This document shows, piece by piece, positions 35,431 to 44,277 of a DNA stretch of 64,000 nucleotides. The position numbers were made by a program, and so were the translations under genes. Below the pieces are notes generated by a model. That model saw only the letters and a program-made list of their open reading frames with translations. It was not told the origin of the DNA and searched no databases. Position 1 is the stretch's first letter. Each line of letters begins with the position of its first letter. Source of the stretch: Noviherbaspirillum malthae. GTDB taxonomy: Bacteria; Pseudomonadota; Gammaproteobacteria; Burkholderiales; Burkholderiaceae_D. The DNA is taken from contig NZ_JACYXF010000025.1 of the NCBI RefSeq assembly GCF_015352985.1, positions 1-64,000 on the forward strand. Direction: 5' to 3'.

Positions 35431-38400
35431 ATGGCTAGTAGAGTACTGAACGACGAAATTCGCATTGCTTATAAACTGGGTGAGCTGAAGCAATTGGTCC
35501 GGACGCTGGGCGGCACTGCCGCAGACCCGATCAAGTTGGCGGACGAACTGATCAGTGCGGGCCTATTTGCAGCGCAAACCAATGACATCAAGATCAAGCA
35601 ACTGGAGCAGGCCGTCGGCACGCCGGCGCTGGACCTATTGCTTGCGGCTTTCGCCAACCGTGCCCCGACAGCCGCTGATGACCGCCTTTCTGCAGTCGAG
35701 GATCGTGCAGCGCTATTCACAGCGACGGACCTGCTTGGCAATGACAACGATGCGGACGGTGACACGCTGGCGATTACCGCAATCACCAGTGCCACTGGCG
35801 GAACGGCGACGCTGAATGCCGATGGCAGCGTCAGCTTTACTGCCGCCCCCGATTTCAATGGCGAGGCCAGCTTTACCTACCAGGTCAGCGACGGCGGCAG
35901 GCTTAACGGCGTTAGCAACACGGCCACCGTGCATGTGTTGGTCGCGGCAGTTAATGACGCGCCGGTGCGCACTTCGGGCGAGGTTGGACCGGTCACGATG
36001 GAGGAAGATGCGGTGGCGACCCCGCTGAACTTGGGTGTTGTAACCTACGCTGCCGGCGGCGGCGCCGACGAGGCGGCCCAGACGCTGTCGGTGACGGTGA
36101 CCGGCGTGCCAGACGCCACGCTGGGACACGTGGTATTGGCTGACGGCGTCACCGTGGTTGTCGCGGGGCAGACCTACAGCATAGCGGAGTTGCGCGGCAT
36201 GGCGTTTGCGCCGGCGGCCGACGCACATGGTAGCGCCTCCTTCCGGTATGAGGTGCGCGACAGCGGAGGCACCGCAAATGGCGGCACCGATACGTTGGCG
36301 CAGGAGATTGCGATCCACGTGCAGGCAGTCAATGACGCACCCGACGCGGTTGCCGACACGCTGCGGGCCGGCGATCAGGGCATCACCACCTTCACCGCCA
36401 CCCAGCTGCTTGCCAATGACCGGGATGTCGATGGCGACGCATTGACCATTACTGCGGTTACTGCAGGCAAGGGCGGCAGCGTGTCGCTGAACGCCGATGG
36501 TACCATCAGCTTCATTCCCGAGACTGGCTTTACCGGCAGCGCCTCGTTCACCTACACGGTAACCGACGGCGCCGAACAGCGCACCGCCGCCGCCACGGTC
36601 GACGTGACGACCCGGATCAGCGCGATCCAGGGTGAGGGTGCCGCATCGACACGCGTTGGCGAGAGCGTGTTGGTCGAGGCAAGAGTCACCGCTTGGGCGC
36701 CCGAGATGAAGATGTTCTGGGTCCAAGAGGAAACGGCAGACCAAGACGGTAATGTTCGCACTTCCGAGGGCGTCGCCGTCTATTACGGCAATGCGGTGTC
36801 GCCGGTAAGCGCCGACAGCCTCGGTGACATTGTTCGCTTTTCCGCAAAGGTCACCGAGTTCCGCGCGTCGGGCCAGAGTGCAGCTTCCGGCAGCCTGACC
36901 GAATTGACAGGAATCAGCGGTTTTACTATCGTGCATGACGGCACGGCGGCCGACATCGAGGCTGCCGCGCAGGTAACGCTGCCAGTGGCAACAGCCGACA
37001 CCCTGGAGCAGTATGAAGGCATGCTGGTCGAGGTTACCGCGGCCAGCGGCGGCGATCTGTTCGTGGCAGACACTTATACATTCGGCCGCTTCGGCGAAAT
37101 GACGTTCTACGCTGATGACGTACCGCTGCAATTTACCCAGCAGAACCTGCCGGACGCCGCAGCGAATGCCGCCTATCTTGATCTGCTGGCGCGTAGCAGC
37201 ATTCAGCTGGAGGATCGCAGCACCGCACAGAACCCTAGTCTAGACAAGCTGATCGCCGGCAGCCAGATTGAGCGCAACGGCGTCGAGCTGTCCGCCGAGA
37301 ACTTCGTGCGGGCGGGCGACACCGCCAACAGCCTGACGGGCGTCCTCAGTTTCGACCGCGGTATCTACGAATTGCAACCGGTGCAGACCGTCAACTTGAC
37401 CGGTGAAGCTCGTCCGGTGGCCCCTGACGAAGCCGCAATCAACGCCAACGGCACCGCCGACATCAAGGTTGCGAGCTTCAACGTGCTCAACTACTTTACC
37501 TCGCTGTCGGTGGCCAATACCACTGCTGACAATTTTGCCACGCCTTACGGCAACACTCACGAGCCGCGCGGGGCCAACACGCCGGAGGAGTTTTTGCGCC
37601 AGCAGGCCAAGCTGGTCGAGGCCATCACCGGCACCGGCGCCGACGTGCTGGGCCTGATGGAGATGCAGAATAACGGATTTGGCGACGGTACCAGCGCGAT
37701 CGACAGCCTGGTGGACGCGCTGAACGCTAAAGCCGGTACAGGCGCCTACGCCTATGTGCGCGGACCGTATGCCGACGGCAGCGGTGCCGAACCTACGGCT
37801 GGCAGCGACGCCATCATGGTCGCAATCATCTATAAGACGGCAACGGTCAAGCCGCTCGGTCAGGCAGTCACACCTGACTCCGCCGTCTACTCAGCCTTCG
37901 CTGCCGCCAACCGGCCGCCGATCGCGCAGACTTTTGGCTACGTCGGCGACGAATCCAAACAATTCACGCTGGTGGTCAACCACTTCAAATCGAAGGGTGA
38001 CGGCACGGAAAAGTACGCCGGCGATGCGGATAGCGGTGACGGGCAGGGAGCATTCAACGCCACCCGCCTGGAGGCAGCGGTACAGCTGGCGCAGTGGCTG
38101 GAGTCGAACCCGACCGGCGCCACCGACGGTGACTACCTGATGGTCGGTGACCTCAACAGCTACGCGATGGAAGACCCGATCCGTTACCTCACCGGCACCC
38201 AGTTCGACGTCAACAAAAACTACGGTGGCTACTCGCTCACCGACGCAGGTAAAGCGCTGTCCGGTGATTACACGCTGTTGGGCGGTACCAACGAGTACAG
38301 CTACGTGTTCGATGGCTTGCGCGGCTCGCTTGACCATGCGCTTGCAAGTGACGATCTGGCTGGCGAGATCACTGGAGTGACGCACTGGCATATCAACGCC

Positions 38401-39366
38401 GACGAGCAGATCATGCTGGACTACAACACCGAGTTCAATGCTACGGGGCTTTATCGTCCCGATGCCTACCGCTCGTCCGACCATGATCCGGTCGTAGTCG
38501 GCCTGCGCCTGAACAGCGAAGAAGGCAGCCCATCCGGCACGCCGCCGGCCGACACCACGGCGCCGGCACTAGTCGGATCAAGTCCCGTATCTGGCGCAGC
38601 GGGTATTGCTACTAACGCAAATATCGTATTCACGTTCGACGAGACAGTACAAAAAGGTAGCGGGCGCATCGTGCTCCGCAGCACGGACGGCGCGTCTGAA
38701 GTGGCCATCGACATCAGTGGCGACCAGGTGAGCGTGAATGGCAGCACGGTGACGGTCAATCCGGCAGCTGATCTGTTGCCAGGTAAAACATACACGGTCA
38801 CAGTTGAGCAGGGTGCGTTCGAAGATGCATCCGGCAACACCTTCGCAGGCATTACCAACACCGAGTTGTCGTTTTCGACGGTGGTCGCAGCCCCGGTTGC
38901 GCGCGTCGTCATTAGTGAGATTCACTACGACAACGTTGGCACTGATGTCGGCGAGGCGATCGCAGTAAGTGGCACAGCCGGCATGTCGCTGGATGGCTGG
39001 TCGCTGGTGCTCTATAACGGCGCCAACGGCGCTACATACAATACCCGCTCGTTGAATGGAGTGGTGATCGACAATGAGGGAGGCGGGTATGGAGAGGTCG
39101 TATTTAACTATCCGGTGGACGGCATTCAGAATGGCTCCCCTGACGGCATTGCGCTGATCGACAATACCGGAGCGGTGGTGCAATTCCTCAGCTATGAGGG
39201 AGTCATGACGGCAGCATCTGGGCCTGCACAGGGCATGATCAGCATTGACATTGGCGCCTCACAAGCATCGGCGCCTGTCGGCCAGTCACTGCAGCTGATT
39301 GGCAACGCATGGCAGACGGCAGCACAAACGATGGGTGCGCTCAACGCCGGCTTTACGCCGCTGTAA
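35431..39366 (+). CDS. Large multidomain extracellular nuclease (ExeM/NucH-like)
   Basis: The 1311-residue protein has tandem cadherin/VCBS-like repeats (about 75-390; DVDGDALTITAVT, GSASFTYTV), an OB-fold region (about 393-556), and an endonuclease/exonuclease/phosphatase domain (about 675-1020; VASFNVLNYF, LGLMEMQNNG, NHFKSKG, VGDLNSYAMEDP, RSSDHDPVVVG). A Big_5 Ig-like domain (about 1040-1150) and a lamin-tail domain (about 1157-1290) follow. Catalytic Glu, Asp, Asn and His are present. Such enzymes degrade extracellular DNA. No Sec or Tat signal is seen, so type I secretion is suspected, but no RTX repeats were noticed. AGGGA precedes ATG 35431. The Pho promoter fits DNA as a phosphate source. 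Confidence 0.87.
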   Translation: MASRVLNDEIRIAYKLGELKQLVRTLGGTAADPIKLADELISAGLFAAQTNDIKIKQLEQAVGTPALDLLLAAFANRAPTAADDRLSAVEDRAALFTATDLLGNDNDADGDTLAITAITSATGGTATLNADGSVSFTAAPDFNGEASFTYQVSDGGRLNGVSNTATVHVLVAAVNDAPVRTSGEVGPVTMEEDAVATPLNLGVVTYAAGGGADEAAQTLSVTVTGVPDATLGHVVLADGVTVVVAGQTYSIAELRGMAFAPAADAHGSASFRYEVRDSGGTANGGTDTLAQEIAIHVQAVNDAPDAVADTLRAGDQGITTFTATQLLANDRDVDGDALTITAVTAGKGGSVSLNADGTISFIPETGFTGSASFTYTVTDGAEQRTAAATVDVTTRISAIQGEGAASTRVGESVLVEARVTAWAPEMKMFWVQEETADQDGNVRTSEGVAVYYGNAVSPVSADSLGDIVRFSAKVTEFRASGQSAASGSLTELTGISGFTIVHDGTAADIEAAAQVTLPVATADTLEQYEGMLVEVTAASGGDLFVADTYTFGRFGEMTFYADDVPLQFTQQNLPDAAANAAYLDLLARSSIQLEDRSTAQNPSLDKLIAGSQIERNGVELSAENFVRAGDTANSLTGVLSFDRGIYELQPVQTVNLTGEARPVAPDEAAINANGTADIKVASFNVLNYFTSLSVANTTADNFATPYGNTHEPRGANTPEEFLRQQAKLVEAITGTGADVLGLMEMQNNGFGDGTSAIDSLVDALNAKAGTGAYAYVRGPYADGSGAEPTAGSDAIMVAIIYKTATVKPLGQAVTPDSAVYSAFAAANRPPIAQTFGYVGDESKQFTLVVNHFKSKGDGTEKYAGDADSGDGQGAFNATRLEAAVQLAQWLESNPTGATDGDYLMVGDLNSYAMEDPIRYLTGTQFDVNKNYGGYSLTDAGKALSGDYTLLGGTNEYSYVFDGLRGSLDHALASDDLAGEITGVTHWHINADEQIMLDYNTEFNATGLYRPDAYRSSDHDPVVVGLRLNSEEGSPSGTPPADTTAPALVGSSPVSGAAGIATNANIVFTFDETVQKGSGRIVLRSTDGASEVAIDISGDQVSVNGSTVTVNPAADLLPGKTYTVTVEQGAFEDASGNTFAGITNTELSFSTVVAAPVARVVISEIHYDNVGTDVGEAIAVSGTAGMSLDGWSLVLYNGANGATYNTRSLNGVVIDNEGGGYGEVVFNYPVDGIQNGSPDGIALIDNTGAVVQFLSYEGVMTAASGPAQGMISIDIGASQASAPVGQSLQLIGNAWQTAAQTMGALNAGFTPL

Positions 39367-39375
39367 GCCGCCGGC

Positions 39376-39406
39376 GGGTGCGTCCACTGTCACCGGGGAC
39401 GCGCCC
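39376..39406. terminator. Hairpin after the nuclease gene
   Basis: GGGTGCGTCC (39376-39385) pairs with GGACGCGCCC (39397-39406) with one G-T, 10 bases after the stop codon. It is probably a terminator, though no T-tract follows. Confidence 0.5.
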
Positions 39407-39636
39407 GTTACCTAACGGGGTCAACGTAAGTTGGGCCTGCCTCTGGTGGCAGCGCATTTTGCCCTGAAAACCGCAATGCGTCGTATGTTTCAAGTGGACG
39501 GTCAACGGTTTTGCGACCAGGCAGCTCGAGCTGTGCGGGTAAGGGGGTGATCGCTTCGATCTGTTTCACCGCACTCTCCGCTACCAGACTCGACTAGACG
39601 GCATTGGTCTGGGCTAGGCATTGCGCGAGGTTTGAA

Positions 39637-39987
39637 TCAGCGAGTGAATACCGCTGGCCACCATTCGGCGACGTCGTGCGGGTCGATAGTACCCGACGGC
39701 TGATCACTGAAACGGAAACAATGTACATCTGGCACCCAGACGGCTTCACGAGTCTGGCCATTCTGCATCACGACTATGCAAGGCTGATCAGGCTTGAGTT
39801 GTGAAAGTGCAGTGTTGTCTATCAGGATTCGTAATCGTTTGAGTCTGCTGAACGACATTTGCAATTTCTCTAGCTTTTCATCCACTTGTCCCTCTGCTTC
39901 CGGTGCGTTGGCCTCTTGACTCGGTATCGCCCACACTTGTTTCAAAGGCGGTATTTGAACGCAAATTCGGAAGATGACATATCCCAT
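39637..39987 (-). CDS. Hypothetical protein
   Basis: 116 residues with no recognised family. The C-terminal 70 residues look protein-like (LSQLKPDQPCIVVMQNGQTR, later SGTIDPHDVAEWWP) and suggest a small beta-rich soluble domain. The N-terminal part is less convincing and no ribosome binding site precedes ATG 39987; ATG 39858 would give a shorter form. No link to its neighbours is visible. Confidence 0.4.
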   Translation of the reverse strand: MGYVIFRICVQIPPLKQVWAIPSQEANAPEAEGQVDEKLEKLQMSFSRLKRLRILIDNTALSQLKPDQPCIVVMQNGQTREAVWVPDVHCFRFSDQPSGTIDPHDVAEWWPAVFTR

Positions 39988-40636
39988 GAATAAGGGAACT
40001 TGGCAACTCTATTCTTCCCGTCCAACGCGGGTAGGACATATGACCGGAACGCAACCGATCAGGTACGGCTGATTGAAATGATCTGAACCTGCGGACTACA
40101 CTGATCCAATCGTCTTGTAACCACAGCAGATAACAGTGGAGATCGGAAGGCAGACGCCAAAGAAGAGAACTGCCTTGGCCATTATATTTAGGGCCTCTGA
40201 AATGGCATTGACTCCATTTTCAGGGTAATACCACTCTGAGAATGTTCCGCCTCGCCACGTCAACCTCAAAAGTCACGGCAAAAGACCTCAATGTGTGCAT
40301 CACACACGGAAATTCTATCGTTACGGTTTAGCCCAACCAGTCTGCTAGCGCCAGCACCATGATGCCCATGCTGATAGCAACGCTGAGACATATCGTTGTC
40401 TTGCCGCGTTGAATACCATACCGCACGCCACGTCGACCAAGGTGTGCGTGGGAGGTAGATCTTGATTTCACTTCGCTGTCTCCAATGTGCGCTATTTTGT
40501 TACGCCCATCTTAGAAAGACTGTATTTCACGAGCGTGACATGCAGGACGGAGTGTAAAAATCCAACGATTGATCGGGATTCGCATAGAGGTCGTGTGCAA
40601 CTGCCTTGGGGCTCGTGCAGTTATACATGTCCGCTG
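39988..40636. other. Intergenic region with one small minus-strand ORF
   Basis: Apart from the 47-codon ORF listed separately, I see no gene in this stretch between the hypothetical gene and the Pho promoter of the second phoX. Confidence 0.4.
40328..40471 (-). CDS. Possible 47-residue membrane protein
   Basis: A GTG-started ORF with GGAGA 7 bases upstream encodes a basic N-terminus (MKSRSTSHAHLGRRGVRYG) followed by one hydrophobic helix (ICLSVAISMGIMVLALADWL). The positive-inside topology and ribosome binding site make it a reasonable small membrane protein. No family is recognised and no promoter was identified. Confidence 0.42.
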   Translation of the reverse strand: MKSRSTSHAHLGRRGVRYGIQRGKTTICLSVAISMGIMVLALADWLG

Positions 40637-40670
40637 ATGTCATACCGAAGTCACATACCGTTTCTATAAT
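40637..40670 (+). promoter_or_regulatory. Pho-box promoter of phoX copy 2
   Basis: ATGTCAT-ACCG-AAGTCAC (40637-40654), 10 bases, then a perfect -10 TATAAT (40665-40670). The strongest -10 among the Pho promoters here. Confidence 0.8.
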
Positions 40671-40762
40671 CCGCCCGCCAAGCGCATACCGTGATCGCGT
40701 CGATCATCAGCGCTCGTCCCATTTAATGCACACCTTCCTATTTACACTTTGGAACACAAAGA

Positions 40763-42745
40763 ATGTCGAACAAGTCACCGCTCTCCCGCCGCCAAATGCT
40801 TAAATTTCTCGCCAGTGCGCCGATGCTGCCGCTCGGTCCCGCACTCGCATCCTCGCTGTTGAGCGGATGCGGCGGAGGTAGCGATACCGTTGCGGCAGTC
40901 TTGCCAGAGGCACCGAAGACGCCTGCGACTTTCGCATCGGTCAGCTTCACCTCGATGGCCGCACCGACGCTGGCAAACGCCGCCAGCATGGCAACGACTG
41001 CGGTAGGTTCTACCATGACAGTCAATTTCAGCGATGCGAGTAAACTGAACTTGAAGCTGGCTTACCAACCCTTTTTCACTACTGGTGACAAGGTCTCGGA
41101 TGGCAAGGGCGGACAGATCCTGGCAGGGGGCTACTACGACATCAACAACCAGCCGATCATTGACACGACAGTGCCAGGTAAAGAGCGCCAGTTTTTCTCT
41201 GATGCGCCGGACGGCACCTCGCTGCTGACAGTGCCCAACGCCAACGTGGCTGGAGTGAAAGGCAAGCCTGTCTTTGCTGTCGTGCAGTTTGAATACACGA
41301 CTTGGGCCCAGGACGGTACGACCGGTATGTATGGAAAGTTGCCGTCACCAATTGCTGTCCTTACACTTGACCAGGACCCTTCGACAGGCAAGTTGTCGCT
41401 GGTGAAATACCACAATGTCGACACGTCTTCGGTCAATGGCCTGTGGATCACTTGCGGCGCCAGCTTGTCGCCGTGGGGTACTCACCTGTCGAGTGAAGAA
41501 TATGAACCGAATGCCTTTACCGCAGCAAGCGATGCGCAGTTCAAGGCGTTCAGCAAGAATCTGTATGGCAGCGAAACAGCAGCCAACCCCTACAACTACG
41601 GTCACCTGCCGGAGGTTACTGTCAACACGGACGGCACGGCGTCAATCAAGAAGCATTATTGCCTTGGCCGCATTTCCCACGAACTGGTGCAGGTCATGCC
41701 GGACAACCGCACGGTCCTGATGGGCGACGATGCCACCAACAGCGGCTATTTCGTGTTCGTCGCCGATAAGGAAAAAGACCTGTCTGCCGGCACGCTGTAT
41801 GTCGCGCAGGTCGGTACTGGGTTCTCACTGGACCCGGCGGCCACGGCTGCACCGCTTACCTGGATCAAACTGGGAACGGCAACGAGCAATGAAATCAAGC
41901 AGCTCGCGGCGACACTCAAGCCGACCGACATCATGGATGTCAAGACAGCAGATCCGCAGGACGCGACTTATACCAAGGTGACCGCTAACGGCAAGGTCGA
42001 ATGGATCAAGCTTGTATCCGGCATGGAAAAAGCTGCCGCGTTCCTGGAAACACACCGCTACGCAAGTCTGGTGGGCGCTTCCATGGGGTTCACCAAGATG
42101 GAAGGCACGACGGTCAACATCAAAGACAAGGTGGCATACTCCGCGCTGCAGAATTGCCAGACTTCGATGGTGGCGGGTAACGCTCTTAATGTCCCTGGCA
42201 ATGGTGTTTCTCTATCTGCCAAGCTTGACGCCGGTGCGGTGATGGCGCTCAATCTCAAGGGTGGTCTGAAAGATACTGCGGGTGCTGCCATCAACAGTGA
42301 ATGGATGCCGGTCGACATCAAGGCCCTGATTGCCGGCCAGGATATCTCTGCAGACGCCTTGGGCAATACCGCCAATCCGAACATGGTTGCCAACCCGGAC
42401 AATCTGAAGTTCTCGGAAAAGATGCGCACGCTCTTTATCGGCGAAGACAGCGGCCAGCACGTCAACAACTTCCTGTGGGCGTACAACGTCGACACCAAGA
42501 CCTTGTCGCGTATCATGTCGATCCCGGCAGGTGGCGAATCGACGGGATTGCATGCGGTAGACGAGATCAATGGCTGGACGTACATTATGAGCAATTTCCA
42601 GCATGCCGGTGACTGGGGCAGCATCCACAATAACGTCAAAGCAACGCTGGATCCGCTGATCAAGGCCAACTACAAGGACAAGTTTGCGGCAGCCGTCGGT
42701 TACCTCACCGCCGACACCGCCGCTATTCAGCTGTCCAAGGCATAA
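40763..42745 (+). CDS. phoX: PhoX-family alkaline phosphatase (DUF839), Tat signal with lipobox, copy 2
   Basis: The 660-residue protein has a twin-arginine signal (LSRRQMLKFL) ending in a lipobox-like LLSGC, so it may be a Tat-exported lipoprotein. PhoX segments are ITCGASLSPWGTHLSSEEYE, GRISHELVQVMPDNRTVLMGDD, YSALQNCQTSM and FIGEDSGQHVNN. It should hydrolyse phosphomonoesters at the cell surface with Ca/Fe. It belongs to the longer PhoX subgroup, distinct from the 499-residue copy 1. A Pho promoter with TATAAT precedes it, and a terminator and a tatA gene follow. Confidence 0.87.
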   Translation: MSNKSPLSRRQMLKFLASAPMLPLGPALASSLLSGCGGGSDTVAAVLPEAPKTPATFASVSFTSMAAPTLANAASMATTAVGSTMTVNFSDASKLNLKLAYQPFFTTGDKVSDGKGGQILAGGYYDINNQPIIDTTVPGKERQFFSDAPDGTSLLTVPNANVAGVKGKPVFAVVQFEYTTWAQDGTTGMYGKLPSPIAVLTLDQDPSTGKLSLVKYHNVDTSSVNGLWITCGASLSPWGTHLSSEEYEPNAFTAASDAQFKAFSKNLYGSETAANPYNYGHLPEVTVNTDGTASIKKHYCLGRISHELVQVMPDNRTVLMGDDATNSGYFVFVADKEKDLSAGTLYVAQVGTGFSLDPAATAAPLTWIKLGTATSNEIKQLAATLKPTDIMDVKTADPQDATYTKVTANGKVEWIKLVSGMEKAAAFLETHRYASLVGASMGFTKMEGTTVNIKDKVAYSALQNCQTSMVAGNALNVPGNGVSLSAKLDAGAVMALNLKGGLKDTAGAAINSEWMPVDIKALIAGQDISADALGNTANPNMVANPDNLKFSEKMRTLFIGEDSGQHVNNFLWAYNVDTKTLSRIMSIPAGGESTGLHAVDEINGWTYIMSNFQHAGDWGSIHNNVKATLDPLIKANYKDKFAAAVGYLTADTAAIQLSKA

Positions 42746-42771
42746 AGCCTTAGCCCCTCGCACGCAACGGT

Positions 42772-42810
42772 AAGACGAGAGAGCAAGCGTATTTCTCGCT
42801 CTCCCGTCTT
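42772..42810 (+). terminator. Hairpin after phoX copy 2
   Basis: AAGACG-A-GAGAGC (42772-42784) pairs with GCTCTC-C-CGTCTT (42798-42810), with a single A/C mismatch. It lies 26 bases after the phoX stop and before tatA, so tatA may have partly independent expression. Confidence 0.6.
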
Positions 42811-42881
42811 CCTTTCGGTTGTCGTTTTTGTAAATCGTTTTCGTCGGGAAGATGACAGCTTCCCGGATGAGGAGCTAGAGA

Positions 42882-43061
42882 ATGGGTTCATTCAGTGTAG
42901 GGCATTGGCTAATCGTGTTAGTGATCGTGATGCTTGTGTTTGGGACTGGCAAGCTTCGTAATATGGGAGGGGATTTTGGCCGTGCCGTGAAAGGCTTCAA
43001 GGATGGCGTAAAGGGTGACGGGGCACCTGTCAGCGCTGAGCAGAAAGCAGATAGCCACTAA
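42882..43061 (+). CDS. tatA: TatA twin-arginine translocase subunit (stand-alone copy)
   Basis: The 59-residue protein is a clear Tat[21 protein letters not shown] membrane helix, the hinge [10 protein letters not shown], amphipathic helix [15 protein letters not shown] and a polar tail. GAGGAG lies about 7 bases before the ATG. TatA multimers form the pore for folded Tat substrates. No tatB or tatC is adjacent. Its position right after Tat-dependent phoX suggests extra translocase capacity when phosphatases are induced; this is inference. Confidence 0.88.
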   Translation: MGSFSVGHWLIVLVIVMLVFGTGKLRNMGGDFGRAVKGFKDGVKGDGAPVSAEQKADSH

Positions 43062-43252
43062 GCTCACGCAGCGTTCCCGATTGACTTCTTCAGACAGTGT
43101 GTACAAGTGTTGGGTTACCCGCTAAGGCGGGGCAATCACCGTATTGGAGCAGAACCGCGTTTTCGTTCTTCGCCCGTATCGTGTTTGGCTACATAGAAAC
43201 CATGCGGGGAGGGTGACGTCTGTAAGTTCGATCCAAGGAGCAACGAGCTTTA

Positions 43253-44119
43253 TCATGTCACGCCCCCGGCTATGAAAGCGCGCAATCCTGACGCGCCTTT
43301 TTCATGTGCATTAATGAAGCCTTGTCGCATCAGATGAGATGCGATGATGCAACTTGCTTCAACAGTGAAGGCGTCACTGTGCGCCAGCATCGGTGGCAAC
43401 TGACCTAATGGGATCAGCAGAAATTCCGATACTTCGCCATCCATGTTTTTTGGCGCAGCATCTTCAGGAAGATCAAGTGCGTACATCTCTATTACCTCAT
43501 GATGCCAACCTACGGTGACGCTCCGTTTGACCTCCACCCACCCCGTGGAAGTAGCGCTGCGCACCATGTCTTCGGCAAGTCCCGCTTCTTCCCAGGCTTC
43601 CTTCACTAAAGTCTCGAAAGCGCTCATGCGAGCGCTTATCGCTCCGCCAACCAGCGTATCCAATAGACCCGGATCGACTGCTTTTGTCATGCTGCGACGT
43701 GCAAGCCACATGGAACCCCCATTGGCTGCTGTCGTGCCGGTCAAATGGACCGAGCGAAGCGGCAAACCGAAACAAGGCAATGCGGCACGTTCCAGAAAAA
43801 ACAGTACCTGCTGGTCATCGGGACCTAGAATCGACACCTGCTCATTGCGCCATCCCGTAACGTGTCCTTCGGCATGCAGGGCGTTGGTGACCTCAGCAAG
43901 GACTGCCGTACGCAAGACCGCATCAGACAAACTGGGAGCGAGATCGACTTGCGAGCGTCCCAAGATGAAGTAACGCGGCCAGCGAACAAGCACATCGCAC
44001 ACCGATTCTGTCACGCGCCCTACCTGCGAATCTTGCACATAGAACGGGATCTCAGGTCCGCTCAACGGAACGCATCGGGCCGCAAGGCGTGCGTGGATCA
44101 TGGTAGAAACTGTTTGCAT
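43253..44119 (-). CDS. Nudix hydrolase with DUF4743 N-terminal domain
   Basis: About 288 residues. An N-terminal DUF4743-like region (DSQVGRVTESVCDVLVRWPR) precedes a Nudix domain with GGAISARMSAFETLVKEAWE then EAGL; the usual G-x5-E is altered and Lys replaces the Arg of REUxEE, so the Nudix box is variant. Related proteins (TNR3 type) hydrolyse thiamine diphosphate or its damaged forms. It is transcribed away from the phosphonate operon and probably unrelated to it. ATG 44119 or ATG 44101 may be the start. Confidence 0.75.
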   Translation of the reverse strand: MQTVSTMIHARLAARCVPLSGPEIPFYVQDSQVGRVTESVCDVLVRWPRYFILGRSQVDLAPSLSDAVLRTAVLAEVTNALHAEGHVTGWRNEQVSILGPDDQQVLFFLERAALPCFGLPLRSVHLTGTTAANGGSMWLARRSMTKAVDPGLLDTLVGGAISARMSAFETLVKEAWEEAGLAEDMVRSATSTGWVEVKRSVTVGWHHEVIEMYALDLPEDAAPKNMDGEVSEFLLIPLGQLPPMLAHSDAFTVEASCIIASHLMRQGFINAHEKGASGLRAFIAGGVT

Positions 44120-44180
44120 TGACCGAAGTCCCGAGAAAATCTACCGCTACCTTACGTCATTCATCCAGTCATGCGCAACC

Positions 44181-44225
44181 AAGTCATCTAGACGTCACAA
44201 CGTTGTCACAATCGCTCCGTATGAT
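44181..44225 (+). promoter_or_regulatory. Pho promoter with three tandem half-sites, phosphonate operon
   Basis: AAGTCAT (44181), ACGTCAC (44192) and TTGTCAC (44203) lie at exact 11-bp intervals with spacers CTAG and AACG. After 10 bases comes -10 TATGAT (44220-44225). Three half-sites should allow cooperative PhoB binding. Confidence 0.8.
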
Positions 44226-44277
44226 TTGCATGCCGGTGAAATGCAATACCGGGTCCGCCAACCTCTGGGAGCTGTAC

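Noticed and set aside
35713-37131. 472-codon minus-strand open frame inside the nuclease gene
   Set aside because: It lies opposite a clearly recognised multidomain protein, has no domain likeness or start signal, and reflects the GC-rich third positions of the true gene.
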